NCBI GenBank assembly: GCA_024305745.1 | Contig: JAHRBS010000012.1 | Location: 2,175,001-2,239,000, forward strand | Length of the DNA: 64,000 nt | Origin: Polyporus tsugae | Lineage: Eukaryota > Basidiomycota > Agaricomycetes > Polyporales > Polyporaceae | Direction: 5' to 3' | Shown here: positions 46,205 through 56,687 of the stretch, piece after piece | Layout: each line of letters opens with the position of its first letter | Numbering within the stretch: position 1 is the first letter of the stretch | Translations under genes and position numbers: made by a program | The notes under the pieces: generated by a model | Seen by the model: only the letters and a program-made list of their open reading frames with translations | Database searches by the model: none | What the model was told of the DNA's origin: nothing

Positions 46205-46810
46205 ATGCACTCGGAACAGCCAGAGGCGCAAAGATACGGGGTCAGAACCTGTTCAGACCCTTACAGCAAGCTGGCCATTCTCACTCCAGATGAGCGACTA
46301 GCCCTGAAACTGTATCTGATAGGCACAAACAGAGCAGACAACATCTATGTGAATCACTGCAACACCATCCTTGAGCAACATTCAGAGGATGAGATCTCCT
46401 CCTTGTATGGCCTCCAAAGGGTCATTGCAGAACTGAGTGAAGTCAAATATCTATGGCATGACATATGTCCATACTCTTGCATGATGTACAGGACCCCACC
46501 ATCGCATTTGATTGCTACAAGACTGGGACAAAGACGCCTCTCTGCCAGTTTGCCACCTTCCCTCTCGGGCCTCAAATTCAATTGCGCTTCCAGTCCCCAG
46601 AAGGTGCACACAATATAAAACACTGGGAGTGCAGGATGGAGGAGATCTTGGAGAGGTTGGTCAAAGGGCACAGGCAAGCTTGACGACATTGGTGACATCT
46701 ACAAGAGTTCAGACTTCTGGGATGCATACTGCAAGGGTCACATTGAGAAGGACAATGTGTGCATCATCTTCTCAATGGCACCTGTTATTTCTAGAATTGT
46801 AACACAATCT
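46205..46810 (+). pseudogene. Plavaka-like (CACTA superfamily) transposase remnant
   Basis: Two frames together give the conserved order ILTPDERLALKLYL, SLYGLQRVIAELSEVKYLW, HDICPYSCMMY, then PLCQFATFPLGPQIQLRFQS, PEGAHNIKHWECRMEEILE, DIGDIYKSSDFWDAYCKG and DNVCIIFSMAP. The blocks CPxSCxxx, xFxTxPLGPQLQ and SxDYxDAxxxG are hallmarks of agaricomycete Plavaka-type transposases. The ORF is frameshifted around 46,500 and ends where the catalytic part should begin. It is non-functional. Confidence 0.75.
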
Positions 46811-47072
46811 CCCTGTTATCTGATGCACCAACAATGCTGGCAGAGGGCAGCATTGTATTATAATATGCCTGACCAGGATAGTATTATACAACTCAGCCAA
46901 TGCAGTTATACTACTACAGCCTAGTGGCTGTATTATGACACCATTATAACTACCCCAGATGTTGTAATACTACTTTGAGCAGTGATTTAATCTGCTGTCT
47001 GTATTTGGGCACTTTTTTAATATCTTTACTAATCAACCAGTGCTTGATTGATCTAATCTGCTGTGCACTTGA
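46811..47072. other. AT-rich spacer
   Basis: Non-coding, with short repeats of TATTATAA and of the CTTGATTGATCTAATCTGCTG / CTTGATCAGTCCGATCTACTG type at about 47,042-47,090. No feature is supported. Confidence 0.4.
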
Positions 47073-48117
47073 TCAGTCCGATCTACTGTGCGCTTTTGGG
47101 CGCTTATTTGATGATCTGGCTTCCTCAAATGGTAGAAGCCCAGCAAGGGTGAGGATGCCTTGAATTGACGCCCACTTGGGTGTGGGGGCGAAGGTCTCAT
47201 TGTACTCAAAGCCAGGACACTGGGAGAAGCCCTTTGCAACGAGGCGACCCTTGTACCGCTCAATCGAGCCGTCTGCATTGCGCTTGACACGGAACACCCA
47301 GCGGGAGCCAATAGCCTTGCGCCCTGGAGGGAGGAGGACGAGTTCGAAGGTGCCATTCTCGATGAGGGACTGGATTTCATCCTGGGCAGCCTTGAGCCAC
47401 CTGGCATGCTCGTCTGCGTCGAGTTCCATGACCTCTGTGATCGACCTGGGTTCACCCAAGTGCTCCTGGTTCGCCTTGGACGCATGCTCGACCACAGACT
47501 CAAATGCGACCTCAAGGGCCTCATCGTAGGTCAGGTAGTCGTAGTGCTGGCCAGAGTAGACATCCTCGATGCCAGCCATCATCGCATGGAGTGCATCTTC
47601 ATCACTGCCATCGTCGTGACCTAGATAGTCAAGTTCATTGTCAGAGGACGTGGGACTTGGTGGGGGCGACATGGAGTGAGGGGCGAAGGGATTGGCACAA
47701 GGAGGAGGAGCTGGGTCGTCGACTGGTGCGTCGATGAGAGGATCTGGTGAGAAAGAGTTGCGCTGTGGTGGTTCAGGCGATGCAGCAGGTGGAGCAGGGG
47801 ATGCAGAGCAAATGCGAAGATGCTGTGGGACAAGGTTCTGGCGTTCAAGCTCTCTATTGTTGAGGGAACCCTGGTAGCGAGCAGAGTGCGATGGGAGCTG
47901 TTTGCGAGCGAGTGCAGGGTATGGTCTGAAACCAGCTTCGCCTTGTGCTGGCTGGTGGATGGATGGTGCCCGAGGATGAACTGCTGGTGCAGGAGGCGGT
48001 GATGGAGGCGCATGAGCAATCACTGGAGCATGTGGAGGAACTGGCTGAGGCAGGGGGCCTTGTGCACAAGGAGGCTGAGGTGCAGGAGGCCAAGGTGGAG
48101 ATGGTGAACGCTGTGGG

Positions 48118-48366
48118 TGTTAGGATGCAGTAATCATGCTTACTCATCCTTCAGGAGTTGGTCCCTGAACTGCCATAAGACCCCTCAATGTACTGTGCAT
48201 AGCATGCATGCCGTAGTGACATGGGGCTACAGTTACACTAATCTACACTAATAAACTGGTGTCTCTACTAAACCCAAGACCAGATAGCTCAGTGGTAGAG
48301 CATCTGGGTGCAAACCAGAAGGTCCTGGGTTTAATCTCTGGTCTGGTCACTTTTCCACTGCTAATA
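48118..48366 (+). mobile_element. 249-bp LTR-like element carrying a tRNA-Cys gene (copy 2)
   Basis: It begins TGTTAGGATGCAG and ends CCACTGCTAATA. It is flanked by GTGGG on both sides (48,113-48,117 and 48,367-48,371), an exact 5-bp target duplication. It is inserted in the linker region of the copia pol pseudogene, so its insertion is younger than that element. It has the same length as copy 1 and only scattered transitions separate them. Confidence 0.9.
48278..48349 (+). tRNA. tRNA-Cys(GCA)-like gene inside the 249-bp element (copy 2, decayed T-arm)
   Basis: The acceptor (GACCAGA/TCTGGTC), D-arm and anticodon arm (TCTGG-GTGCAAA-CCAGA) are identical to copy 1. The T-arm has lost pairing through C-to-T changes (TTCAATC to TTTAATC, CCCGG to TCTGG), so the B box is weakened. 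TTTT follows at 48,351-48,354. It is probably a pseudo-tRNA. Confidence 0.7.
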
Positions 48367-50416
48367 GTGGGGACTGCTAATGTGGTGGTGCAGCTGGTGG
48401 TGGTGCGATTTGCAGTGCAGGAGGTGCAGGAGGTGCAGGATTGTCCTGGGGTTGTGCGTCTGCATCTGCGTCTCCAGGGACGTCCACATCATCGAGGGGC
48501 AGGCCAAAGACGTTGATGAAGGGCAAGTTGCCTGGGAAGCACTGCTCGTCAAAGACTGCACGCGACGAGATGATCACCTTCTTCGCTGCAGGGTCCCAGA
48601 ATCGCCAGGCCTTTGTGCCCTCAGGGTAGCCAATGAAGATGCACTTCCTCGTGTGTGGCTGCAGCGCTTTGCAGTCCTTCTTGCGAATGAGCACATAGGC
48701 CAGACAGCCAAAGACGCAAAAGTAGGACACGTCTGGCTTGCGCCCATCGCCCTTCCAAGCGGTGTAGGGGATATCTCTGTTGAGAGCCGAGGTGGGCATG
48801 CGGTTGCGTGTATGGATGAAGGCAGAGACAGCATGGCCCCAGAACGAAGGAGGCAGCTTTCCCTGGGCAAGGAGAGCGGTGGCCCCTTCAGACATCGTCC
48901 TGTTAGCTCACTCTGCGACACCGTTCTGGTGGGGCTCGTCTGGCTCTGTGTGCTGCCTGTGGATGCTGTGTTCTGCGCAGTAGTCAATGAACTCCTGGCC
49001 CATGTACTCGCCACCCTTGTTGTCGCATGTGGCCTTGATGCGCAGGCCCAGGCAGTTCTCAGCGTATGCCTTGAACACCTTGAATGCAGCAAAGGTGTTG
49101 CTCTTGAGCCTGAGGTAAGCCATGGCCCAGAAACGTGTCGAGTCGTCAACAAAGACCATCCAGTACTAGTAGCCCTCAGCTGTGCGCACTGGGAGCTTGC
49201 CCTTGAGGTCTGTGTGGACAAGGGCAAGGCGAATGAACCGCCTGGAGGCAAAGCAAGGGATGGGGTGGCGATTGAGCTTGCCAGCAAGGCAGGGCTCGCA
49301 AATCGCATCAGGTGCACGCTGGGAGCGGATCCTGAGCCCTTGGACGAGCTCCTTGCAAATTGCAGAGCGCAGATCATCGAGGTTGATGTGTGAGCAGCGC
49401 TGGTGCCAGAGTGCGAGGTCTTTGCTGCTGGTGGTCGATGCAGAGAGTGCAGCCATCGATTGGGGGATAGTGCGACCAAGGAGGTAGCCCACATTGTGCG
49501 CATTGACCTGGGCCTCAAAGCGAAGCTTCCCCTGGTGGTAGAACAGCGCAGAGGACGCATGCAACTCGACAGTGTAGCCCTTCTCGCGTGTGAGGTGGAA
49601 AACAGACAGCAGGTTGCTGGTAAGTGCAGGGACATGGAGGACGTTGTGTAGTACAACAGCAGGGGGTAAAACACCGCCCTTCTGCTCAGGTTGGAACACC
49701 ACAGACCCTAAACCCGCAGAGTAGACAATGTGCGAGTTGGCAAGTCGAATGGGGATGGTGTGGGGCGAGTAGGAGCGAAACCAGTTGCGGTGGGGCGTCA
49801 TGTGTGCAGAGGCACCTGTGTCGGTGTTCCAGTGAGCAGCAGCAGGAGTGGAGAGCCAGGACGAGCGATCTGAGGCCGAGAGGAGGGCAGAGGCGCAACC
49901 AGCACTCACAGCAGACTGCTGGAGTTCATCCTGCGACCCAAAGGTGGCAAAGGATGTGCGAGGGGCCTCAAAGGCGTCCTCCTGGTGCTCTGAATGATGG
50001 GGGTGATGCTGAATGCACTGGGAGGCCCTGCGCTTTGCCTGTGCGCTGGCATCACGCTTAGTGAAGCACTGGGCCTCTGAGTGGTTGAGGCGACCGCAGA
50101 ACGTGCAGGAGAGCATGGAGGCGAAGTGGGATGGACCAGAGAGGTAGTTGCTGCAATTAGAGATGTTGGAGTGCGGTGCAGCAGCCAGCGTCATGGTGGA
50201 GGGGTGGTGACGTGGCACGCGATTTACAGGCGAAAGGACGAAGTGAGGGGACAAAAACTGAGCGCAGGAGCAACAAAAGTTGAAAAGGGGGTCCCAGAGC
50301 GAAGAGTGAGGCACACAGAGGGTGCAGAGGTGGAATGGGAGCCAGGGGAGGCTCTAGAGTGGTTGGATAGGCAGGGATGGACGTCTAGAGGCGGTCAGGG
50401 TGCAGGGCTCATAATC

Positions 50417-50842
50417 TGTTGACAGCAGTGCGCCTCAGAGCGGTCACAATGGCCTAAGTCGAGCTCTAAGAAGTCTGTCATTAACAGGAAACTAAACTAC
50501 TCACCTAAGTCGAGCTCTAAGAAGTCTAAGGACACAGAGCTCGACAGAGGCGAGGTGACAGTGCACTGAGCACGTGCTAGGTAGCTTACATGATCCTACA
50601 CAAACTGGCACCATTCTGGCGCTGAAAGGATGAGAAATGCCTCAGGTAGAGCCCACTCTGGGGAGGGGATCAGATCTACACTAAACCGAGTCACTATGTA
50701 AGAGTATGGTATATCTCTATTAGAACGCAGAATCTAGCGATGTGGAAAGTAGCGGATGGTAGGGTACAGTACGTGGTATGTATGGTACAAAGCGGGACTT
50801 GGCACAGTCAAAGGAGCGCGCGCTACAGCACCAACTTCAACA
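50417..50842 (-). repeat. Copia 5' LTR (426 bp)
   Basis: On minus it begins TGTTGAAGTTGGTG and ends CTGCTGTCAACA (TGTTGA...TCAACA ends). It contains a 24-bp direct repeat, CCTAAGTCGAGCTCTAAGAA and following bases, at about 50,453 and 50,512. It is homologous to 31,148-31,574. The copia pol pseudogene starts about 100 bp to its left. Confidence 0.88.
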
Positions 50843-50959
50843 CATTTGTTATATTAACGGTACACAGTGCTCATCCGATTCACGCGATACATCAATCTAC
50901 CAGCGGTTTTCTCTCACGTGGAAGTTCGAGAACATCCAAGAGCAGGATGTAGATTTGTA

Positions 50960-53160
50960 AGGGGTCAAGAGGAGACCATAACACACGGCAATTTGCGCAG
51001 AGTTTTGTCTCCGTCGGAAGACATTGATGATCTGTGCCTCTGCAGCACCGATGAGCAAGAAATGAATGTTGCCAACAAAGACAAACCCAATATCAAGCAG
51101 TTGAAAGTGCAATATTGAGGTCATTCGCTTACTAGTTTGTATCTGCCATTGTTTTCCAGTTGTCCGAGCTCTTCAAGTGTACTTGTAGTTGGTAGCAATG
51201 AATTCTCTTCCTTGGCTATACAAGACGAGTTCATCTCATCTCATGACATCGAGGGCGCCCAACTGGTATTGGAACGGTTCACAGAGGAAGACGGTGAGCA
51301 TTACGTCCCGAGTAGTTTTTAGTGTAATAACATATAAATAACCATACCTTCAGATAATGGGTACAATGGAGGGGACAAGGAGTCAGTGTCCGAGGGGGAA
51401 GATCTTATACAAGAACTGGTATGTTTGGTTACATTTGTATAGTCAATACATCCTAATCAACAAGTACCGGAGCAGCTCTTGATTGCTCTCTAAAACCGGA
51501 CCGTAAGTTTCTGTGGTATCTTGGCATCTGTGTTGTCCTAAAACAATAACAGGTTTGGAGTCTCTTCTTGAGGCTTTTGGCCTTGTCAACCTTCGCCGGC
51601 AGTGTTTGTTCCTGGAATCATTGGCTCCATCAGCAGAGTCGAGCGCAAACCTTACGATGTGTACTGTACAAGGAGTCGAAGAGTTCCTAGAACTGTTTCA
51701 AATAACCAAACACTCCTCCACTCTTTTTGCTGCATTGCTTACCCGCATGTGGCCATTGTTGGCAGCTCGGTCTAAATCTGCAGATCTTTTAACTCTGCAG
51801 ATGGTGGTAGAATGTAGATGCCTGATGTTGTGCAACGTGGCAGCTTGGTTGTGGCTTACTCACGACTGCATTGTTCGCGCACAGATGCTAGCCCAACAGC
51901 TTCAAACTGATCCCAAGGCTTTCGATGACACAACTGATTGGTTCACCCATCTCATCCATGACATCTACATATCATTTGCCTCTCGCAATCCAGGTGTACT
52001 CCAGGTGGAAGTATACCTCTCTCAGCTAGCAGGACAGAATGTATGCCAGACCTCCCTCCACAATCTCACTTGTTGGGTGCTGGAGTTGCTTCTAGCACCA
52101 GACTCAGAACTTGATGCTTCCGCTCAGAACTACACCGGCGCCCATTTGCCACAGTCAACATCGACCATTGTCTGAAAGAAGCAGAAGCCTTCCATTAAGC
52201 TTCCTGGCCCATCTTGGGAACTTCATATTCAACCTACGCGTGAGTCTTGTTCACAAGGCTTTGATCTATCTTGCAGTTTATTTGCACCCTAATCCCCCTT
52301 GTCGTCGATGGGTTACCCAGTCGCCCAACTCAGCTGCAGAGTGTTGTATGGAGTCACATGGACTATTACCTTCCTTTCCACAAATGTGCACCATCTCAAC
52401 TATGCGTCACCGGCGTGGGAGGTCCCTTCCATTCCGACCTCATTGACAATGATGGAGCCTTCGCCAGCTGGGTCATCTTCTGGCCCTTCTATTTGATTTG
52501 CCTGCACTCCGTGATCATACCTGGGGTTATTTTGCCTCCAGCGAAGAGTTCAACCATTTCCTTGACAAGCAACACTTCAATGGAAGCCCTGCATCCGCGG
52601 ATGCCCTGGTCAATATCTCTTGCTATGGGTCACATCAACCTCAACACAGAGAGGGTCTACGTCAAGCTCATATCTACTTCCTGCGGGAAGATCTCTGGCA
52701 TGAATTCACTGAGCAGCACAACGGGAATTCCATTCCCTTTCATAGTTTCTACGAATGGACCCAGCGCTGTATCAAATTGCCATCCGTGGACGGTGCCCGC
52801 AGGCGCAACATTTTCCTCCCTCTTGTTGGCAAGCTTACCGGATTTCTTTTAACCGCAGACCTTATTTATGCAGGAAAGGTGGAGTGTCCAGAAGCCACAG
52901 AAATGGGCAGTCTAGTCTTTGACTTGGGACTTGGCACAAAGCACGGGTTGCAGGTCAATAACTTGGTCGGCACGCCTAATCCAAATCGCAAAAGTGTAGT
53001 CGAAGCATTGGTTCAGACTTACAAGTTTCTTGAAACCAAACTCACTCAAGATGAGTGTTGCATCATCAGATTTGACTCTGTGATATTGGAACACACACTC
53101 TGCAAGTTCCAGTGGTTGACCTGGGAGATGACTCGTCACGGGTACTCCATCATTGACTAA
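50960..53160 (+). CDS. Multi-exon hypothetical protein (unrecognised)
   Basis: Probable exons: 50,978-51,117 (ITHGNLRRVLSPSEDIDDLC...), 51,170-51,293 (VLVVGSNEFSSLAIQDEF...), 51,355-51,419 (acidic, DKESVSEGEDLIQEL), 51,550-52,172 (LESLLEAFGLVNLRRQCL..., helical) and 52,290-53,160 (PLVVDGLPSRPTQLQ..., FHSDLIDNDGAFASWVIFW, then LPALRDHTWGYFASSEEF..., TQRCIKLPSVDGARRRNIFL, LVGKLTGFLLTADLIYAGK). The last 220 codons (52,498-53,160) are uninterrupted. I cannot name the family. It may be a transposon-associated or expanded agaricomycete protein, and joining at about 52,480 needs a frameshift or intron. Start codon uncertain. Confidence 0.45.
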
Positions 53161-53361
53161 CTCTGCGCTTATACTACTTCTACACTTATACTACTCGTGA
53201 GCACCATCAGTAGCTGCACAACCTCCACCTTCATCCTGATGCCCACTAACTTGACAGACTATGAAGGCCGGGTGTGAGAGCAGGGAGTTGTGAATAATTA
53301 CATATACAATATGTTTTCAGCACAAGAGTATTGTAATTGCGAGGAGGTGCCAGTGTTCAAG

Positions 53362-54240
53362 TCAAGCCAAATCCTTCATTGGTACATCCGTCCTCTCCAC
53401 CTCCCCTCCCAGCTCGCCCAAGTTGAGACCTCTCAACTGCTTGTTTGGAGGAGGATGAACATCATCGTTACCAGACTCATCTGAAGATGGCATCGGATAG
53501 CTGACTTTGCGCTTCACCTTCTTCAAAGGCAACAGCTGTCCACTGGCAAGGCAACGGATCGCCAACAAGTTATAATCCTGATGTGGGAATTGTTAGTGTT
53601 CGTATCTTCCAGCTTTTAACTGATTTATATGATGCTCACCGTCTCCACCACGCAATCAAGCAGGCAAATGGCTCGAAGTTTTGGAATGAACACATGCTCC
53701 TGACGGGCAACACGGACAATTACACAACTGACTTGAACCTCCACCAAGTTGGTCAACATGAAGAGACCAGGTTTTATCTCCACATATTCCTTGCTAGAGG
53801 GCATAGAATAATCACCATATGGACGTACATTGGTATTGTGCATGAAGCGTACCTAGAATCCCCACCCTGACAGTGCTCCCAATACTCAACCACATTATCG
53901 GTGGTATGGACTTCACTTTTGATAAGTGGTCGGAGAACATTAAAAGGGTCCACAATAGCTGACAGGTCGACGGATGCCTCACCACCAAGATCACAAGAGG
54001 ACGTTAAATAGCGATTGGCAAAGGTCAACGTTAAGCCTTGGCCACGACGACCTGGGGTCCATTCTCTGAGACAACCTCCTGCGCGGGAAACATGATTGTT
54101 AAAAACTTGATATACGGTTTGTACACCGCACACAGCAGTGTCGAAACTTGGTTTGAAGTGGGCCAATTCTGGCAGGTGACAATTGATGAGGAACAAGACC
54201 TATGAGATTGCTCATATTGATGACTTTGATTGACCATATA
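53362..54240 (-). pseudogene. Hypothetical protein (unrecognised, agaricomycete repeat-associated type)
   Basis: Minus-strand pieces in order: 54,196-53,860 (AHFKPSFDTAVCGVQTVYQV..., GQGLTLTFANRYL, VDLSAIVDPFNVLRPLIK, EVHTTDNVVEYWEHC), 53,843-53,640 (LVEVQVSCVIVRVARQEHVF, IPKLRAICLLD) and 53,568-53,362 (LLPLKKVKRKVSYPMPSSDE, ending VPMKDLA). Splice sites are plausible near 53,590-53,640. A frame change without a clear intron at about 53,830 (SRYASCTIPMYV) makes me call it broken. The family, as I know it, is a common uncharacterised agaricomycete protein of roughly this layout; I can give no function. Confidence 0.4.
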
Positions 54241-54396
54241 CTAATAGCATACAAATCAACAACTATCGACTCTGCAATGCACTGCACTATAATAATGTTA
54301 TGCTAGATGCATGACATTAGATGAGTATTTGTTTCTTTATAGTCAGTTTGCTTGTGCAGTAGCCTATAAATACATTTAGCTGTGATTGTGTCTTAA
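54241..54396. other. Non-coding spacer
   Basis: AT-rich, with a TATAAATA-like run at about 54,365-54,372 just upstream of a tRNA-like module. No gene is seen. Confidence 0.35.
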
Positions 54397-54468
54397 GGTG
54401 CCATAGCTTAGTGGTTAAGACATCATTTGTGAATTCTTGAGGTCAAGGGTTCGACTCCCGTTCATCAC
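54397..54468 (+). repeat. tRNA-like Pol III module (tRNA-derived repeat)
   Basis: An A-box TAGCTTAGTGGTTAAGAC (54,404-54,421) and a perfect B-box GGTTCGACTCC (54,448-54,458) are spaced as in a tRNA. The acceptor pairs only partly (GGTG with the 3' end) and no clean anticodon stem forms, so a working tRNA is unlikely. It may be the head of a SINE. Confidence 0.45.
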
Positions 54469-55514
54469 TCATTGATTATTTTCTAGCTATTTGAATACTT
54501 GAAGACTTATTATTTTTAAGTTGCAGATCTAAGTGACAGACACTATTAGAAATAGCCCTTTGAACACTTTTTAATAGTGGTAGTTTCATAGGATTAGGGT
54601 TACTATTGGCTGAGATATTAGGCAACTAAAAAAATGCACAAATGCCTCATATTGGGTGCTTAATCTCCACAATAAACACTACAAAGCTTTAAATACAAGT
54701 AGTTCCACATTATTTGACTTGATATTGACTGAGTCATAATCCAAACAAAGAAGTATACAACTGTCGCCTATGTTCGTATAATGTATGCACTAGTAGTTCT
54801 AACTATTATATCTATTGCATCTTGGTGTACACGAGAAGGCTAGCAGCATACCTCTTGTGCTTCAAAAGATCTGTGGAAGTCATATTAATAATGTTTCCAA
54901 TATACTCTATATCTTCCCCCATTTCAAATCCATCATTATACCACACTTCACCGGACTTGTCTACAATTTTGGCTATAAAGTTACGATTGATGAGGAACGA
55001 AATCAATCGTTTATAATGAGGTGCACTTTCCGCCAGCGCCATGTCACACTTAACAATGCCCGTGGGAATAAACTTCAGACTCAGAAAGGCTTTGACTACA
55101 AAAAATTAGATGCTGGACTACAAATTTCCTTACTCCTCCAGCACAGCTTTAGGGTTAGGGTCAGGATTTCTTACCACCATTAGAACAAAATGAAATATGG
55201 CAGTGCCCAGTTTTGTGATCTGTTGTTACTCACCTGTTATGCCCCTCAGGCTAAGCACTCTGCTGCTGTGGCTCTACACCTAAGTCTAACAAATGTGCAA
55301 CTGTGCCATTGCTTATCTGTTTTGTATATACAGTTGTTTATGTTTTATATATATAGTCATAAATAGTCCATTGAGTGTATTATGCTGGCATTAGTTTCAT
55401 ATAGATCATGGTCTTTATTGGCTAATCTGTGCAGCCCTCATAAACTCATAGCTTATTGATCGCAGTCAGATGTTATCATCCCATTACCCAGTATTTGCCT
55501 GATTTTTTTGCAGT
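54469..55514. other. AT-rich non-coding DNA
   Basis: About 1 kb without a supported gene. The frame at 54,815-55,183 (plus) and its antisense have no recognisable motif. Confidence 0.4.
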
Positions 55515-55916
55515 TTGCATCTGCAGCCACGTGATGCATCTCGGTTGCTTCACTGTATACAACGGTTCCATTCATCAGTGTCACCAAAATTAGGCCACAC
55601 GAAACTACCCAGAAAGCATCCTCCCCAAGGTATACATCTGTCCCCTCTGCAAGAGCTTAGGCAATGTCATCCTTCCTATAGTCACGTCAAAGATCCCGGA
55701 GGTCAACCTCATACCCTTCCCGGACTGGATTTGGGCGGCCAGCATCAGTATCCTGAAGTCAAAGCCAGATTCCAACCTCCAGTCCTTGCACTTCAGAACA
55801 GGAACCAACAAATTGGTGTTCTACGCAGTTCAGGACTATGCATATCACACGCGGCTGGTCGTCCAGATAGTATGGATATGCACAAGATGGTTGATACCAT
55901 GATGGTAACTTAAACT
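55515..55916 (+). pseudogene. Captured fragment of a UBR1-type N-recognin E3 ligase (RING-H2 region)
   Basis: Right after a perfect splice acceptor (TTTTTTGCAG, 55,514) one frame reads CICSHVMHLGCFTVYNGSIH, then QCHQN, a TAG stop (55,591-55,593), ATRNYPESI, and VYICPLCKSLGNVILPI, the atypical RING-H2 of UBR1. It continues with WAASISILKSKPDSNLQSL and FRTGTNKLVFYAVQD. A further frame at the end gives MDMHKMVDTMMV, which also fits UBR1. UBR1 binds N-degrons and ubiquitinates their carriers. Nothing of the rest of this very large protein is seen on either side, so this is an isolated, damaged exon-sized fragment. Confidence 0.75.
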
Positions 55917-56111
55917 ACAAACATGTATTGTAGAAGTACAATCTTCGCCATTGGTGAGTATGTATTGATGCTGGTACGTGAAAATACATGTGATACGGGC
56001 ACTTAGGACAGTTGCAGAAAGATGTCCATAACGACGGGAGGGTGTTTGACCTTTATCCGATCTATGGTCAGTTAACTTTTCCAAACTATAAGCTTTATGC
56101 TTATCATTCTT

Positions 56112-56687
56112 TCAATTCATCTCAGACGCCGAAAGGAGCTTGATGAGGATATGCAAATGTTCTGTGATAACGAGCAACCAAGCTTGGTCCTCGTTCTGCT
56201 GGACATTCCTTGTATGCCAGTCTTGTTGCAGCTGTGCATGAATATGCTCCATGAGCTCCTTAACTTTCACAACCTTGAACTTGGCGAGCCTGAGGTCCTC
56301 GGCCATGTTGTCACTATCAGCGTCAAGCTCCACCTTGAGGGTGACAATGTCTTGATCAAGGTCCTTAACACTCTCCACCAGCTTCTCGAAATTGACGTTG
56401 ATGTCATTGAAGCTCAACACCGTTGTCTCGATTGTCGAGGTGTGCTCCACGAGCTTCTTGATCACCTCCAGAATGTTCTGTATGTCAAACATAGTTAGTA
56501 CGTATTACGTGGGTACGTAGGGCTAACGCTGGTTAATTACCTCATGCTTCTTGGATTCCTCACGAGCATGATGCATGCGGGCAGCAACTAGGTCTGCAAG
56601 CAGCGTGGAGGTGGTCTTCCTCGCCAGTACTCGGCGTGGAATTTTGAGGGGCTGGTTGGATGCGGAAGGCTTGGAGGAGTTGGGCAT
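56112..56687 (-). CDS. Small two-exon coiled-coil protein (170 aa)
   Basis: Exon 1, 56,541-56,687 (49 codons: MPNSSKPSASNQPLKIPR..., basic, then LLADLVAARMHHAREESKK); a 63-nt GT-AG intron (56,478-56,540); exon 2, 56,112-56,477. The second exon is nearly all helix with heptad-like hydrophobics (NILEVIKKLVEHTST, VESVKDLDQDIVTLKVELD, LRLAKFKVVKVKELMEH). No family recognised. The clean phase-0 intron and open frame in an otherwise decayed region argue that it is, or recently was, a real gene. Its codons contain more CpG than the surroundings. Confidence 0.55.

Larger units (their letters stand above)
47073..50314 (-). pseudogene. Ty1/copia Pol (truncated at both ends, interrupted)
   Basis: Read leftwards from 50,314: Gag-type zinc knuckle CTFCGRLNHSEAQC, protease HWNTDTGASAH, integrase zinc region LWHQRCSH...CEPCLAGK, integrase core VHTDLKGK, CDNKGGEY and HQNGVAE, IN C-terminal CVFGCLAYV, a proline-rich linker, then the first RT block (SLIENGTFELV, GSRWVFRVKRNADGS, RLVAKGFSQ). 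The sequence ends before the RT catalytic site. Most of Gag is missing: only about 100 bp separate the LTR from the first ORF. Stops lie at about 49,165 (TAG) and about 48,905 (TGA, right after the catalytic Glu in GVAE). A 249-bp tRNA-bearing element interrupts it at 48,118-48,366. No 3' LTR is found. Confidence 0.9.

Noticed and set aside
48380..49393. A 337-codon plus-strand frame
   Set aside because: It is the antisense shadow of copia integrase, which has clear motifs on minus.
54397..54468. A functional tRNA gene
   Set aside because: The B box is perfect but the acceptor and anticodon stems do not pair properly.
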